Assembly (NCBI RefSeq): GCF_021462225.1
Contig: NC_061817.1
Coordinates: 12,949,204-13,013,203 of the forward strand
DNA: 64,000 nucleotides
Source of the DNA: Girardinichthys multiradiatus
Lineage: Eukaryota; Chordata; Actinopteri; Cyprinodontiformes; Goodeidae
Direction of reading: 5' to 3'
Part shown: one piece after another, positions 28,201-43,200 of the stretch
Position numbering within the stretch: the stretch's first letter is position 1
Layout: each line of letters starts with the position of its first letter
Program-made: the position numbers and the translations under genes
Notes under the pieces: generated by a model
The model's input: only the letters and a program-made list of their open reading frames with translations
Told to the model about the DNA's origin: nothing
The model's database searches: none

Positions 28201-31200
28201 GATTTATTATTTATGCTAAAAATCATTGTTTTATTTATGGACGTCTCTTGATGGCAGCGGAGCATTCAAGCCAGAAAAAAAGCAACAGAAATCAGAATGG
28301 TAGCCATGTTATTTCTCATCTCTCGTCTTTGTCTGTTTCAGGCTGCTGTGTGTGACTCTGGTGTTCAGCACCAAGGGGCAGCGGTATCTACGGGTAGGGC
28401 TGGCCGTGCCTCTGTTTGGTTCTGTGGCCTGCCTGAGGAGGATTGTGGCAGATGAGGGTAAACTCTCCCCAGACCAGGTGATTAAAACAATGGGTTCATT
28501 TTTCATCAGATGAAAAAAAAGTTAACTTCTGCTTTGTGCGATGGACTTTTTTCCCGGTACAGATTAGAAGAACCTAAAAGCATTTGGGTCTTTGTGTGTA
28601 TCCGTTGATCTCCAGGTGATCCTGACAGAGGTTTACTCCACTGGGTTCCATCGCTCCTTCTTTGATGAGGATGATCTAACGTGCATTGCTGAGAATGACG
28701 TCATCTACGCCTTCCAGGCGCCGCCGCTCTACATCAGAGGTGGCTCTGCACGAATCTCAGGTAGCTGTGGGACTGAGGAGGGAAACTAAATTAAAGGGTT
28801 TTACTTTGAAATTGTTTTCACAAAAAGCAGTGATAGTCACAGATATCTGTCAGTTTATACACTGTCTTGCAAAAGTATTCTTAACCCTTGAACTGTATCA
28901 TATTTTACCAGATTACAAAAACAAGCCTCAATGTATTTTATTGAGAGACCAACACAAAGTGGTGCGTAATTTTGAAACGGAAGCAAAAGGATAACACACA
29001 CAACGGCACACTGCCACACAGCCACACACCCCACACCGCCAGAGCTCATGGTTTCACTTTAAATTTTCTATGTTTTGTAGAAATTGGGAAAAGTTACTTT
29101 TGCAAGACACTGTAAGGATTTACTTAATTAGTTTCTTTTACATGAACTCCTTGTCAGAATGTTTTACACTGAATGGCTTGAAATACATGAGCTAAATTAT
29201 GTTGGTCTATTGTTCATTAAATCCCCCCCAAATAAGTCAAAGTTTAGGGGTATTAGTGGTTTTTCAAGGTTCCATTCTTCGACTCATGAAACTCTGAGAG
29301 AGTGTGCATTCCTATTCCTACAAGGGGGCCTTAACTTCACAAACAGCTCTACAAAATGTAAACCCACCACTCCCAAAAGATGTCCCTTGTTATCCAATTA
29401 ATGTCTTTATTGTTTCCTCAGTGATATAAAATGGGTGACCAGATGTAATTCATCACATTACGCCCTCTTATTTTTTAACTACAGCAACGTTGGATATGGA
29501 GACTCTTAATGACCTAAACACATTCATTTCAGTTTATCAAGGACAGTTTTGAGAGACGTGATAGTTTGGTGCTAAGAAAACTAACCTAAAAAGTGGGAAA
29601 TAAAACATAAAAGTAACTCTGCCAGAATCTTTCCTTTGGGTAACCACTATATAAAAGAGGAGGGTTGGAACCGAGGTGTTATTAAAACCAAAATCGACTG
29701 AAGAAAGTTCACGTGTCGTTCTGAAAATAGTTGAACATCTCTCATATGGTACGTTACAATTACATGCAGATGGAGAGTTGTTATTTAGTGACTCACAGCG
29801 AGGTAGGCCAGTCCTCTCTGAGGACTTGGAGGTTTACTGGACCAACATGGATTATTTATAAAATAATGTTAGGATTTTACCATTGAATATAAAACTTAGA
29901 AACTAAATTGCCTGATTAATATGTACATAATTTTCATGGCAATATTCTTTGTGACAGTGTTTAATGATGGTAAAACATAGTTATGGTTGAAGATTGTGTT
30001 GAAAAAAGTAAAGAGCGCTTTTGTGTGAAAACCTCATTAGTCAGCTTACCTAACCCTTTTAGATTACAAACTGATCCAGTAGCAAGACGTGAAGTAGACG
30101 ATATTTCATAAAACATGTATAAGCTTGGTGGGAACATAGCAAGCATTTCAAATACTTTTCCTTTCATCTAACTGAGTAGATTGGCTTGCTGGGTTCTATA
30201 CCAGAAAAGCAGGTGGTATTGCCTCACTGATACCTGTGTTTTTGATATAACATTGTGCTCTGTCAATTATTCATGAAAAGTGGGCTAAGCAGATTTCTCC
30301 ATCAAAAGCAGAGCGTGGACTTATGCAAAACCAATCCCTCTCATAGTCATAACTTATGGCTCATTATAACTGTGTGGTGATTCCTCTGCAAAGACACAGG
30401 CCACTCTGCTTTTATTTTAGTTGTTTATTATGATTTTGATCGGTTCTGGATATTTTTCAGCAAGACAGGAACTCGCTAACAATCAAGTTGCTTATTTCCT
30501 TTCTGCAACAAAACGAAGGGTCCAGGTTTTTGTAGTGCATATTTTGGGATAAAGGGTGTAAAATGGACAGTGTAGACCATGTTGGGTTGAAAGTTCATTG
30601 CCTTTAATATGCTTCCCTAAGTGGATTGATAATTATTAGCTGAATTAATCAGAAATTATGATGGACTGTCCTCCTGTTGGAGCCGCTTCAAGGATTTAAC
30701 ATGCTGAGTGAATTTTCAACAGTGCAGAAGGAGCATCTGAATAGCATAGCATGATGTTATTTAGTGTTATTACTCTGTACCTGCAGTGCCATTTCACTGC
30801 AGGCCCATCTATGTGCTATCTGTATGTAGCGCACCTCTACATGAGCTCACGCATACCACCAATTCTTTTTAACTTGTCCATAACAGTCTGTGGGTGCCTG
30901 TCCTACCTGGTGATCAAATTGTGAGTGCTACAATATCTGACGCCTGGAAAGGCATTGTGCACCATTGTTTGCTTGAAGCCGTCTATCTTGCTGTCAAATT
31001 GAACTGATAGGCAGATATGCAATAGCGTTACAGGACCTCAACAATACCAGATGGCTTATTGTGCGTTTGTTTTTTTAAATAGAACAGAAAAGTATATGTA
31101 TGTAGACCAGCTATTTATGCAAAGCTGTAAAACCTAAACAACATGTGTTAAATTTAAAATTACAATCATGATAGCAGATGCAGGACAGAACCATACCTGA

Positions 31201-34200
31201 ATTATTGCCTTTTTATTATTCATCCCATTTATTACATACTTCTTAAATTTAATATTGCCGGCTGGACTGCCTGCAGCACTGTAAATCTGGTCTAAATGTC
31301 AACAATATGATCCTTATTTTGGGTTTTTATTATCTGTAATGAAATGCAAGCCATAATAATAAAGTTTAGAAGAAATAAAGGCTTAAATATTTCACTCTAT
31401 GTGTAATGAATCTGTATAATATACGAGATTCACTTTCTGAATTAAGTAAAAATTAAAATGTGAACTTTTGCACGATATTTACATTTTTTTCAGATACATC
31501 TGTAGAATAGATAAATCAATCCTCACTAGATCCTACTAAAGAATAAATCTAGACTCTTTTATATGCAGTGATCATGTTATGAAAAGATTATAAGCATGGA
31601 CCCTACAGCAGCACCATGGAAATGTATCATCTAATACATCTTATGCACAAGTAAACAAGCAGGAAGCTGCTGCAAGACAAGCAAAAATGACATATCCTTG
31701 GAGTTAGACTGTAAAATCTTTCCACTTGTATTTAGTCTCTTACATCATCCTCTCCCCTCTAGATATATAATGTTGTCTAATCAAAATTCTGGATTTCTCT
31801 TTTATTACAATCACATCTGTGCAATAAAATTGTGTTCATTGACGGGATTATTTATTGCCGATGATTGCTCTAATTTTCCATTCTAATTGATTTATTGGTG
31901 TCCTATTTCTACTACTTTTTCCTGAGATGAAGAGAAAGTCTGATTCAACCCCTGCCTGTATAGCTAATGACAGGTTGGTAACTCAGGTATGAATCCAGAA
32001 AGACAGAATAAAAGGACTGAGTGCACCCTTTAACCTGATTATTGAGCAGGCAAGTAAGATCTAGTTTGAACTGGTTACTTGTGGTAACTGGAGATGCCTT
32101 TTAACAACAGTAAACTGCTGTGCATAAGTATTCACTCATGATAAGCCAGAATTCCAGAAGTGCTATTTGTGAAAGACAAATCTCAGCAATGTCAAGATTC
32201 CTATTCTCTGCATTTATACTTAAAAGGGGAAATGCTGCTTCTAAAACTGGTTTTTCTATTTGTCCATCCATCCATCCACTTTAGTTTATCTGTACTCTGT
32301 AATCTGTTTATCGGTATTCAGGGTATCATGTCCTGGAGGAGAAACCAGACATGACTCTCTTTAAGCAACAATCTCCACCTCATCCTGTGGTATTTCGAGG
32401 GTCACCCGGTTCCCAGGACAGAAAGGAGATATAGTTCCTCAAGTAGGTTCTGGGCCTCCTCCTTACCCATAAATTGCCCAGAAGGGAGGAGTAGCAGCTC
32501 TACTCTGATCTCCCCTTTGAAAGACAGGATACCTGACCTTGGCAGAGCCCTTTAGCATTGTTGCCTTCCAGCAAGAAGTTTCCTGTTTCTGGTTGGACTT
32601 TGCATGACATCCCAGTGCATGTGTGGGTTCTCTCCAGATACTCCATCTTCCTCCCACAACACAACAAACATGCAGGCCCTTAGGTATAGTGTAAGTGCAT
32701 GATAGTTTGTCTATCGCCTCACTGGTGTTGGCATGCTAACAGTGGTGTCACAGTGAGCCTTCTAGGAATCTAAAAGTTAGTTGTAATTAGCTCCAACAAA
32801 ATATTTGATGAAATTGTTAATATTTGTTCTTGGCCTGCTACATTACTGATAGAATTATAAAACACTTGTCATTGCTAACACCACTCTCACTGAGCCACAG
32901 GGGCTGTGCTGTTTTGTTAATTTAAATGAAAATATAAAATGTGACTGTGAAGCAATTTAGAAGATAGAATTACACATCAATGATACTAGTTCTCATGTGG
33001 CAAAAGAATCAGACCCAAGACTTCCAGTTTGAATGAGTTCTTTAGGCCTTTAGATGTCATTTATTTTACAGCCTCAAAATGTCGTTTTTTTAGAAAAACA
33101 TGACCTGTTACATCAGATCTGATAGTTTAAAAAGGCTGTGCATGTGTAACCTCTGTCCTATAGAAACTAGTTGCCCCATCCACTTTTTCTGCTCCCTAAA
33201 TGGCTCAGTGAAAACAGTTGTAGCAATGTGGAGGTGTTTAATTATGGGCTTACTTGACTGTACTTAGTGGTGCTCAACCAGCGTCTCTGTCTGACTCTGA
33301 AATACGTTTGAGAACACAGAGGTATAATAAGTTCACAAGCTTTCTGTAGTTACTGAGAGTAGCATCAACAGGTTTGTTGGCCAAACAAAGTTAACTTTTA
33401 GTGAGTTATGTAAATTGTAAACTTCTCAGTTTCTCATGAGTAATGCCTTTTCTGTATTGTTGTGGAATAACTCAAACAGTGCAGCAAACACAAACATGAC
33501 ACACACTTTATTTATCTGGGAAAATACGAGATAAATCAAATCAGCTTCTTCATAAAGCTTGTCAGCAAAAGAAAGCATGAAGCGCTTTAACATTTCCTGG
33601 TAATGGCTGCACTGATTTAGACTTGACAACACCCGGTGGACCAACGGTACCAGATGACATGGTACAATGACTCTGGAAACTTTCCACAGGACCTCAGGCG
33701 GCCTGGATTATGTGCCTCTCTACTCTTTCTACAGACTCTTCGATGATTTTCCAAATGAAAGGCAAATTTTACTTTAATTTGAAAAGAGGACTCTGGACCA
33801 CTGAGCAACAATCCATTTCTTTATGTTTCTTTACCCCAGGTAAGACGTGTCTGTTGTTGTCTCCAGTTCAGGAGTGGCTTATCAGAAGGAATGTGACGGT
33901 TGTAGCCTATGTCCTGGATATGTCTTTGTTTAGAGGCTGACTCCAGCCACAGTACACACACCTTGTGAATCTTCCCTCCAAACTCTTGGATAGGCTTTGC
34001 TTCACAACCTTCTCCAGGCTTTGCTTGTGCATCTTTTTCTACAGCACTTTTTCTTTTCACTAATTTCCTTTAATGTGCTTGCATACACCACTCGGAGAAC
34101 AGTCAGCTTCTTTAGGCATGACATTTTGTGACTTACCTTCTTTGTCAGCTGTCCTGTAGGCAATGACCTTTATAGCATACAGGTTAGGCTTGTGAAGAAA

Positions 34201-37200
34201 CTTACTAAAGTTTTTAAGGATTTTATAATTTACTAAGATGCACCTGTGTAGTCTCTCTAGCAAGTTCTAAGTCTGCTCCAAGGTTCCTCCCAGTGGGACA
34301 TGCACAAAAAACATCCGAATGGAGAGAACCACAAGACATCCTATCAGCTAACTGACTTTCCCTCTACTGAGGTGAGGTTCCACGTCCATAGAGTCGGATC
34401 ATCATGCCGTGTACAGGGGGCTTCCCATTACTTTTTAGTGACTTTTTTTTCCACGGATTTCTAGGAGTCAAGGTATGACCACCAGGCATCTCCTAGTAGG
34501 CTCCCCACCCAGACCTTGTTCCAGGAGGGTGCCCTGGTCTTCCCAACCTGAAGTAGTTTCAATTGACTACCATTTACTCCTGTCTGTTTGTGGTTGTCTG
34601 CAATTAAGATCCTTGAATTGCTCTCAGTCTGACCCCAGATTGCCATAGGAGGGTTAGGGTTACTTAGGTCACCTAGGTCTTGAGAGAATGTCCACATGCA
34701 TCCCTGGCTATTCCTAATGAGGCAGGATTAAAGGTGACCTCTGCAGGTCAGTGTTGTCTCTTCGCCTATCATTGGCAGCTAATTATTTGTTCTTGCTCTA
34801 GAGTTTGCTGTTAATATAAATTAAAGCACATTATTAGGAAAATGTTCTCACTTTCTTGGTTAGAGACGTTAAAAAGTGAAAGACTGCATAATTATCATCA
34901 TGCTCCTTCTCGTGGGCAAGACACTGCAATCCGAAGTGACATAAAGCTTTGGTGGTTTGAACTAGCTTTGCACTTCATTCTGCTAAAGCTTTGCAAGTTA
35001 TTTGTGTAAAATGAAGCATGCCCAAACAGAGGCTTGGTGGTTTATGAGAAACTCTGTTATGGCATTTATTTTGTCAATGATGAATCAAGAATCATTGGTG
35101 TTTAATAAAACAGGGGTTTTAGGAAGGGATGGCTGTCTTGGCCAATCTATACAATGTTTCAGTGTCTACAAATACAATTTACCATGTGATTTATCACCTT
35201 GAACTTCTCTCAAGCTGACCTGGCGTGCCGAGACCCTAATTTGGCTGCTTTTGTGATGACAGAAAAAGGTTGCCACTCTTTGATATCACATTTCCCAGGG
35301 ATCCTAAAATGTCAGCTTTCCTCTCAGTCAGACACACTCCTCTGCGCTGGAAGAAACACAAGGGAAACTAGGGTGTAGCATTGCTGCCTGGCACCCCACT
35401 AGGACAGGATGTGCAGCAGAAGCAGCATCAGATAAGGCCCCCTGCCGATGGAGGAGGCCGCCATTGGTCCATCTGTTACCCCAACTGAATCACCATTCTT
35501 CATATAGAAACTGCTGTCTTACCATTTTATACAGCTCAATAATCTGTCTTACTTTGTCGTTTGAGGTGTTAACTTAAGTTCAATCATCCTAATTTTCAGT
35601 TAACAAAAACAGTTAAATGTGTGAAATTGCATGTGTTACTATGCAAGCCATTTAAAAAGTGGAGAAATGAAGAGTTCTCCTACCACTTACTGTCTCCTGT
35701 CTTTTATCTTTTTACCCAGGGTATCATCACAGCTTGCCGTCATCCCCTTATTCCTCTGGTCCTGAGGGTCAAAGGTTACCATCATCCGGAGCATTATCAT
35801 CAGAGTTCCTCAACCATGGTGTCCCAGTCAAGATTCTGCTGCTGGTGTGCAATGCTGCTGGAACAGGCCAGCAGACCGTTAGGTATATATGCTAAACCCT
35901 GTCCTTACAAACCAATAGTTCAATAACAGCTTAGAAATCATACTAATGTACTGAAGACCAGTGCTGGGGATGTTACTTTAAAAAAGTAATTAGTTATACT
36001 TACTAGTTACTTCTCCCAAAACGTGACTGAGTTAGTAACTGGGTTAGTCCAATATAAAAGTAACTAGTTAACAGGGAAAGTAACTATTGCGTTACTTTTT
36101 TTGTTTAAATATGTCTACGAATTTAGATTTTTTTTTTAAGGTTTCACAAGCCAGTTGCATATAGTGGAATTACATAGACAAGTACTTACACCGAACATTT
36201 AATATTTACTTCACATGTACGTTCTTGCCTTTTACCTGAAGGAGAATAACGTAGTGTCTGTACTTCCACTTTGAAGACCCGCCATTGTTGCAGCTTACAT
36301 CTGCTAGTTTGCCTGAGCAGGGCTGCCATGTGCGTTTGTGGTTTGTGTGTAAACTGAACCCTGCCTCTGATTCAATTCAAATTCAAAAATACTTTATTAA
36401 TCCCAAATGGAAATTAAATTAACTAATTAAATTAAATGATTAAAATATTAAATGATTGGGCTACAATGAAAGCTTACTCTACCTTAGCCAATCATCATCA
36501 CTTATGCGATTGTCTCCCCTCTCGCTCCTTCCGTCACCAAAGAAAAAAAACGTAGCTCCTGTGGCTGTGAGCCACAACAGATGACAAGAGCTTCAATAAG
36601 TAGCTTTAGTTTATAACGCGCCCCATTTAATTGTCAGTAATAGTAACAGCGTTGCAACAATGGAAAAAGTCATTTGTCAGATTACTCATTACTGAAAAAT
36701 GTAACGCGGTTTATTTACCGCCGTTATTCCCATCACTGCTGGAGACATGTCAAGTTTGAGTTTAAAACCTAAAGTGTATCTGATTTAATGTAGCTTGCTA
36801 GCATTGGGGTTTCAAACTGTGCTTGTTAATAACCATCAGGTTATTTTAATCCACTTTGATGCCCTACAGACAACAAAGTTACACAAAACCCCAAAACACT
36901 GAAAAATAAGGTACATTACACTTGTAAGACACTGTGATAGTCTCATGTCTGAACACAGTTCCTCATCCAGAGATTATGCAAGTGGATTGGGGATTTGTCT
37001 TCAGGCTGTAGAGAGCCTTGTTCTGCTGTGAAAAGAAGATAGTAAACATCCTAGGACTCCAGACATTCTACAACTAAGATTTTGGCAAGTTTTCATTAGT
37101 GCATTTTTCTTACAAATGTGGCACCATTTAATGGGAAATATACAGATTTCAAACTGTACAGATGTATAAGAAATAATCTAAACACAAATTTTCTTACTTT

Positions 37201-40200
37201 TTGAAATAAGTTTATTTTTGTTTTCTGTGCATCTAAAAATTATGAAGTTTTAAATGAACACAGTTAAAGCAATGTCAAAACAAAAATGCAAGAAAGCAAA
37301 GTAAAAATAAATAAAGCCTCTTAGCCTGTCTTTACTGACTTTAATACCAAATATTAAACAAAAGGCTATTGTTATATTCAGTAAACAACTCTGTTCTCTA
37401 GTTGAACTAAAGTCATTAACACAACCCTAATAATGTTAACATTATTATTTAGCATTACTTTACCATCTTACATCGCCTATTTTACATTGTGGAGGAGTTT
37501 AGTCAAGTTTGATCAGGTTGTTGTACAGTTCGAAATGGCGACCTGTGAGGCTCCTTCTGAGGCTCTTCTTTAACCAGACAACCTGGAAAACATGTTTTGA
37601 CCCAAAGCATTTCAGTGTAAATTGTTTTAATTTCCTGAAAGCCTCTATAAGGCCAATATGGTTTAAACTATAACTATTAATGTAGTGTATAAGGTCCTGT
37701 TTACACAACAAAGATCCAATGAAAACGTGATTTTTTTCCCCCCAGTTTCTGTTGACACGTCTACATGATAGCTATTTAATTACGATCTCTGATCCGCATG
37801 GCAACAGAAGATGGTGTAATTCCTCAGCAAGCCACTAGTAGGCTGTAGGTTATTTGAAACTCAACATTTTGAAATTGTGCCATTTTCAGAGATGTGCATC
37901 GCTGTCATGTAAACGAAGAGCAATTAAACTTTTCTGTTTTCATCAGAAAACATTGCTGTGTAAACGTGGCCTTAATATGAGCAAATTAAAGTACAAATTT
38001 ACATTTTTTACTTTATGCTAATAAACATCAACATGGCATGGTCTCTCTTTTACTTTTTTTGCTAGTTCTTTTTATTTTACAACATGCCAACTACAAAGGA
38101 AGGTTTTGTTGCTATATTTAAGTAACCTATTACTGCCCTGATCCACTTAAAAAGCTAGTGCTCATGATATGTTTCTCTTCTCTGCAGCACAGAAAGCATT
38201 TATAGTTCTCCACTATAGAATAAGCTCAAACTGATTTGGTTCTCAGTGAGATTAGTTCCAAGTCAAACAACCGAGGGCTCTAACATGTAAGTATGATGAG
38301 AAGATCCATCATCCAGTCCAAAGAGATCCTAATAGGTGAACTGGCCAACACCGCAGTGGAAAGATTTGATCTCATCCATGAGGGCTGTAATCTCTATTTC
38401 GCCTTCAGATGCCTTTCTGTCATTGCTCAATCCACCCACATATCCCCCTGTCATCAGATGACAGCTGGAGAGCCCAACCTCACCAAGAACTTGAGATTGG
38501 AGTCATATTTCTCATTCCCAGGTCTTTGTAGAATAACATCACATGTACATCAACAAAAAAAAACAGCGTGAAACTCTCGACTTTGTTTATGTCTCTGAGC
38601 TGTGAAACCATGTTTAATGTGGAAACATTCCAAATGTTCACTGTTCTTATCTCTCTTCAAAGTTAGAATCAAATCTGTGATGTTTCACTTTGGTCACACT
38701 TTTCTGCCTGTTCTCTTTGTTGAGGCAGGTGAAAACATAAACACACTGAATTCCTGAATTCTCAGACTCTGTGGAGAGATTTTGCCTGATGTGCAGCATT
38801 TTTCTTATGGGTGATCATTTCCCAACGCTGTGGCTGGGATCAGAGCTTGTCCGGGACATGGACTGTAACCTTTGCATTCCTTGTGTTAAGCCACTCCTGA
38901 GGCATGTCTTATCTGGGCTAAGCTGAAAAATGTCTGGACTGCTGCTGTTAAAGCACCCAGAGCTTCCTTTACACCTCAGCAGAGCCATGCCAGGCTGCAT
39001 TAATGCTGTAATTCATGTGATAGGAGTTCCTATCAGTATACACCTGCATTGCAGGTGTATACTGTAAATATAAGATACCAGTAAATATAAGACAGACATT
39101 TCTGTATTAAAATCCTTTATTATTGATCTTATAAAATGTAATTTTCAGAGAAACAAAATTAAAGGGGTTTATTAGCTCTTTATCGTCAAAATTAACACTA
39201 AAATGGCAATCTGTGTACAATGAATCCACCTAATATACCAGTGTGCTGTATGTCAGTCTGCCACGTTACACGTGACCTCTTGCCGTCCTCTTGATGCATG
39301 ACATGTTCAGACCAGCTTCTGGTGTAGCGTCTCACAAACAAATAATGAAAATGCAAAGAAAATAAGGATATGTTGTTAGTATTATATAACTTTATGGCTT
39401 TGAAACAAATTAAATAACTTTTTGTCTGTATGCACATCTGTTTTATAGACATACTACAATGACAGTTGTGTGCCAGTGCACCCTATGAATATAAAGAATA
39501 ATTTAATCAACGTTATAAATGACCACGGCTAATATGGTTTTGTTAAATAGTATGGCTATATATATATATTTTTTTTTTTTCCACTATGTGACATCAATTA
39601 CCTTTATGTGTTGAAGGTTTGGACCTCCATTCTTAATGAGGGAGGATCGGTCTATTTCCTGGGACCAACTCCAACAAAGCATCCTCAGCAAGCTCTATTA
39701 CCTGATGATCAACGGTGCCCATGCCCAGGTAATCAGCTTACGCTAACAGTTATGTGACAATGAATACAAAGATGTTTTGTTTTGCTTCTATTGTTCTATT
39801 TTTCTGTCCAAAATGGCCGGTAGGCACCTATTTAACGGACAAAAAGTATTACACCATCGTCACGCAAAGCAAAGTAGGCAGCAAATGGGGTTGGTAAGCA
39901 TTGTAGCTGGTATTCATTTATTGGCATCTCCTGAAATCTCAAAGCAACAATAAAACAATGTATGGCAATAATTCAAATAGGATATGAAAAAGGGTGAAAT
40001 AATCATCCATCCATGAGACTTATAAAACCTATATTGAGTGTCCATGTGTTAATGTGGGTGTGTTGTGAGTACTGGCTGGAGCTGGGACACAGCTCCCACC
40101 TGCCATGCCGGCTGGCGCACCTGTTCCTGAGCAGGTTTATTGGCTCGAGAGACAGGAAAGTACGCCTGCTCAATACCGCTGGGTTTTACTGGTGGGAAAA

Positions 40201-43200
40201 GAGGCGCAAGCTGGAGACAGGGAACTGCTGGTGAATGTCTCACAGCTCTCGGCGGCACATCAAAGCACAGTGAACTGGTCCATGGCCACATCATATTGCA
40301 ATGGAGAAATGCAAACAGAGGACAAACTGGTTTTACTGGAGCAGCAAAGTATGTTTCTCCACTGCCCTACTGAATTCAGCAACATTAGGATATTTTTAAT
40401 ATAACAAGGAAACGTTTATTGCAACTGTTTTTTTAAAACAAAACAAGTCAATTTTTAAAATATTTTGACTTAATTCATTAGTTAATGCTGTGCCTTGCAA
40501 AAGTATTAACACTCATTGAACTTTTTCACATTTTGACATGCCTCAAACACAAACTTTAATGTATTTTATTGGGATTTTATGCGATAGACCAACACAAGGA
40601 TCCCACAGCATGACACTGCCACCACCAAATTTCACAATGGTGATGGTGTGGTCAGGTTCGTGTGCAATATTCGTTTTCCATGCAAAAGCATGGAGGCCAA
40701 AACATTCAATGCTGGTCTCATCTGACCAGCTCATCTTCTTGCACATGTTTGCTGTGTCCCCTACATGACCTGTAACAAACTTGCACAGTTGTGTGCACCA
40801 AATTTTATTTAGGGGTATCATAGTAAATGGGGCTAAATACAAATGCATGCCACACTTTCCATATTTCCATTTTTGAAACATTTTGCAAACCATGCATCAT
40901 TTTTCTATGAGCTACTTTGTGTTGGTCTATCACATATCATCCCATTAAAATGCTGTTCTAATGTGACAAAATGTGAAAAAGTTTCAGGGCATTTTCAAAT
41001 GCAAATTCTTATTACTTTTTCTAAAAAATAAAAATGGTCTGTTATTAGCTGAACCTTATCTGATACACTGTACTGACAAATGTTTTTGGTCACTAACGCC
41101 CCCATATATGAGCTTGAGGGACATCCCATTCTTAATTCATAGAGTTTAAAATGATGTCAGACCACGCTTGCAACTATAACAGCTTTAACTCTTCTGGGAA
41201 GGCTTTCCACAATATTTAGGAGGGTCTTTATGAACATTTTCATCCTTTCCTCTTGATGTGTATTTGTAAGGTCAGACACTGATGTTGGATGAGAAGGCTT
41301 GGCTCGCAGTTTTCTCTTTAATTCATCCCTAAGGTGTTTCATAGGATTGAGGTCAGGACTCTTCCACATTAAACTCTCTCCTCCATGTTTTTATGGACTT
41401 TGCTTTGAGCACTGGTGCACAGTCTTGTTGGAACAGTAAGTAGCCATTCCTAAAATGTTCTGACATGGTTGAGAGCATGAAATTGTTTAAAATGTCTTGG
41501 TATTCCCACGCCTTATGAGTTCCTTTGATTGGAATTAAGAGGCAGAGCCCAGCTCTCAAGCAAACAGACGCACTTTATACTCCCTTCTGCACCAAACAGA
41601 CACAATGTAGTCAGGCAAGTGATGTCTGCAACCATCAAACCCAGACTCATCAATTGGGATACCAGACAAAGAGGCTTGATTTGCTTCTCCAGAGAACAGA
41701 TCTCCAATGTTCTAGAGTCCAGTGTAAGTGTTCTTTAAACCTCTGCATCTGACATTTTGCATTGCACTTAGTGGTGTTAGGCTTGGATGCAGCTGCTGGC
41801 CCATGGAAGCCCATTCCACGAAGCTCACTACTCATTTTGTTAATCTGAAGGCCAGGTTAAGTTCGGAGATCTGCAGCTTCTTACTCTGCCGAAAGAGGAT
41901 GACCTCTGTGCACCATGTGTCGCATCCTCTGCTGACCACTCACTGTGATTTTACATGGCCTACCACTTGATGGCGGATTTGCTGTCAATCCCAATCATAG
42001 TTTTCCATATACCTCAATCCACTCTGTTATAATGCCACACTCAGCTGACCGTGGTACATGTCGTAGTGAGGTTATTTTCCGACTGGATCCTATCACAGTA
42101 CCACACTGGAATTCACTGAGCTCCTGAGAGCGAACCATTTTTTCACATATATTTTGAGAAGCAGTGTGTATGCATAGGTTATGGATTTTACACACAGGTG
42201 GCCATGGAGGTGATGGGAACACCTTAATCCAATCAATGAATGCAATGTTGCTTTTGCTATTATAGACAGAAGTCCATTTTAATGAACTTTAATTGAGCAC
42301 CCAGTCAATCTCTTCAGCTTATCTAGCAAACAATGGGTCGTTGTGTTTCCACTGCTGCTGTCACTAGTGTAAAACCAGGGAAATAATGATGCAAATGCAA
42401 ACAGCAAAGTGTGGCTTGCTTAGATGCAGCCCTGCTGTTCATATGGTCAAATCAATTATTTACTTCCCTGGAGATAAATGGTCCTTTCAGTTCCTTGTTT
42501 GTTTGCTGTTTTCCTTATAATGAAGACAGTCCTGGGTTTTACCGTGAATTTCTGCAGCAGCTTGGTGTCAGTCTTGTAGCCAAACAGAACTACATTCATG
42601 CTTTTCTCTCTGCATCAAGCCAGGTGACACTTACTGTAGATGCAATGTGCACACCATGTACAGGATTAAATGTACAAGAACACTGTCGTTGTGCTCTCCA
42701 AGACAGCAGAAGAAAAGAAGAAGCAGATGCAATGTATTCACAAATTCATTCAGAGATCTTCAGTCTCACGTGTGCCCCATGCTGTCAGCCATTTAATTAA
42801 AACCAAGCTCATAAAGTATAATCAGTTTGCTGGTAGACAACAAGAAAGCAATGCTCAGTGCAGATGTTTGCTCCAAACCTTTCATCTCTACAGCATCTGT
42901 GGTTTGCTTGCATCATCAAATTGTACTTACAAGTGGATTTTTGCACCTTTGACTAATTTTCGTTTCAGCAGTGGTGCTTAAATGTCACTTTTAACAACCA
43001 TTTTCAATGTTGCTTACTTCATTTAGCTGCTTTTTTAGCAGTGATAAATGAGCGCAGACTGAATTCTGAAAACAAGGTCCTCGAAAGTCAATAAACAAAG
43101 CAGCAAATCTAAAGGCAACATGGCAACGCTAATTGTGGTATTACAAAGCAGAAGGCACTTCATTCCAAATTTTCTGAGCTAAAACCAGGTTGTTCTGAGA

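Noticed and set aside
40049..40404. GC-rich patch with frames on both strands
   Set aside because: No coding wording. It may be a decayed retroelement but nothing supports a gene.
42411..42800. 129-codon Cys-rich frame
   Set aside because: No domain or homology recognised and AT-rich intron context. No donor or acceptor fits usp43.
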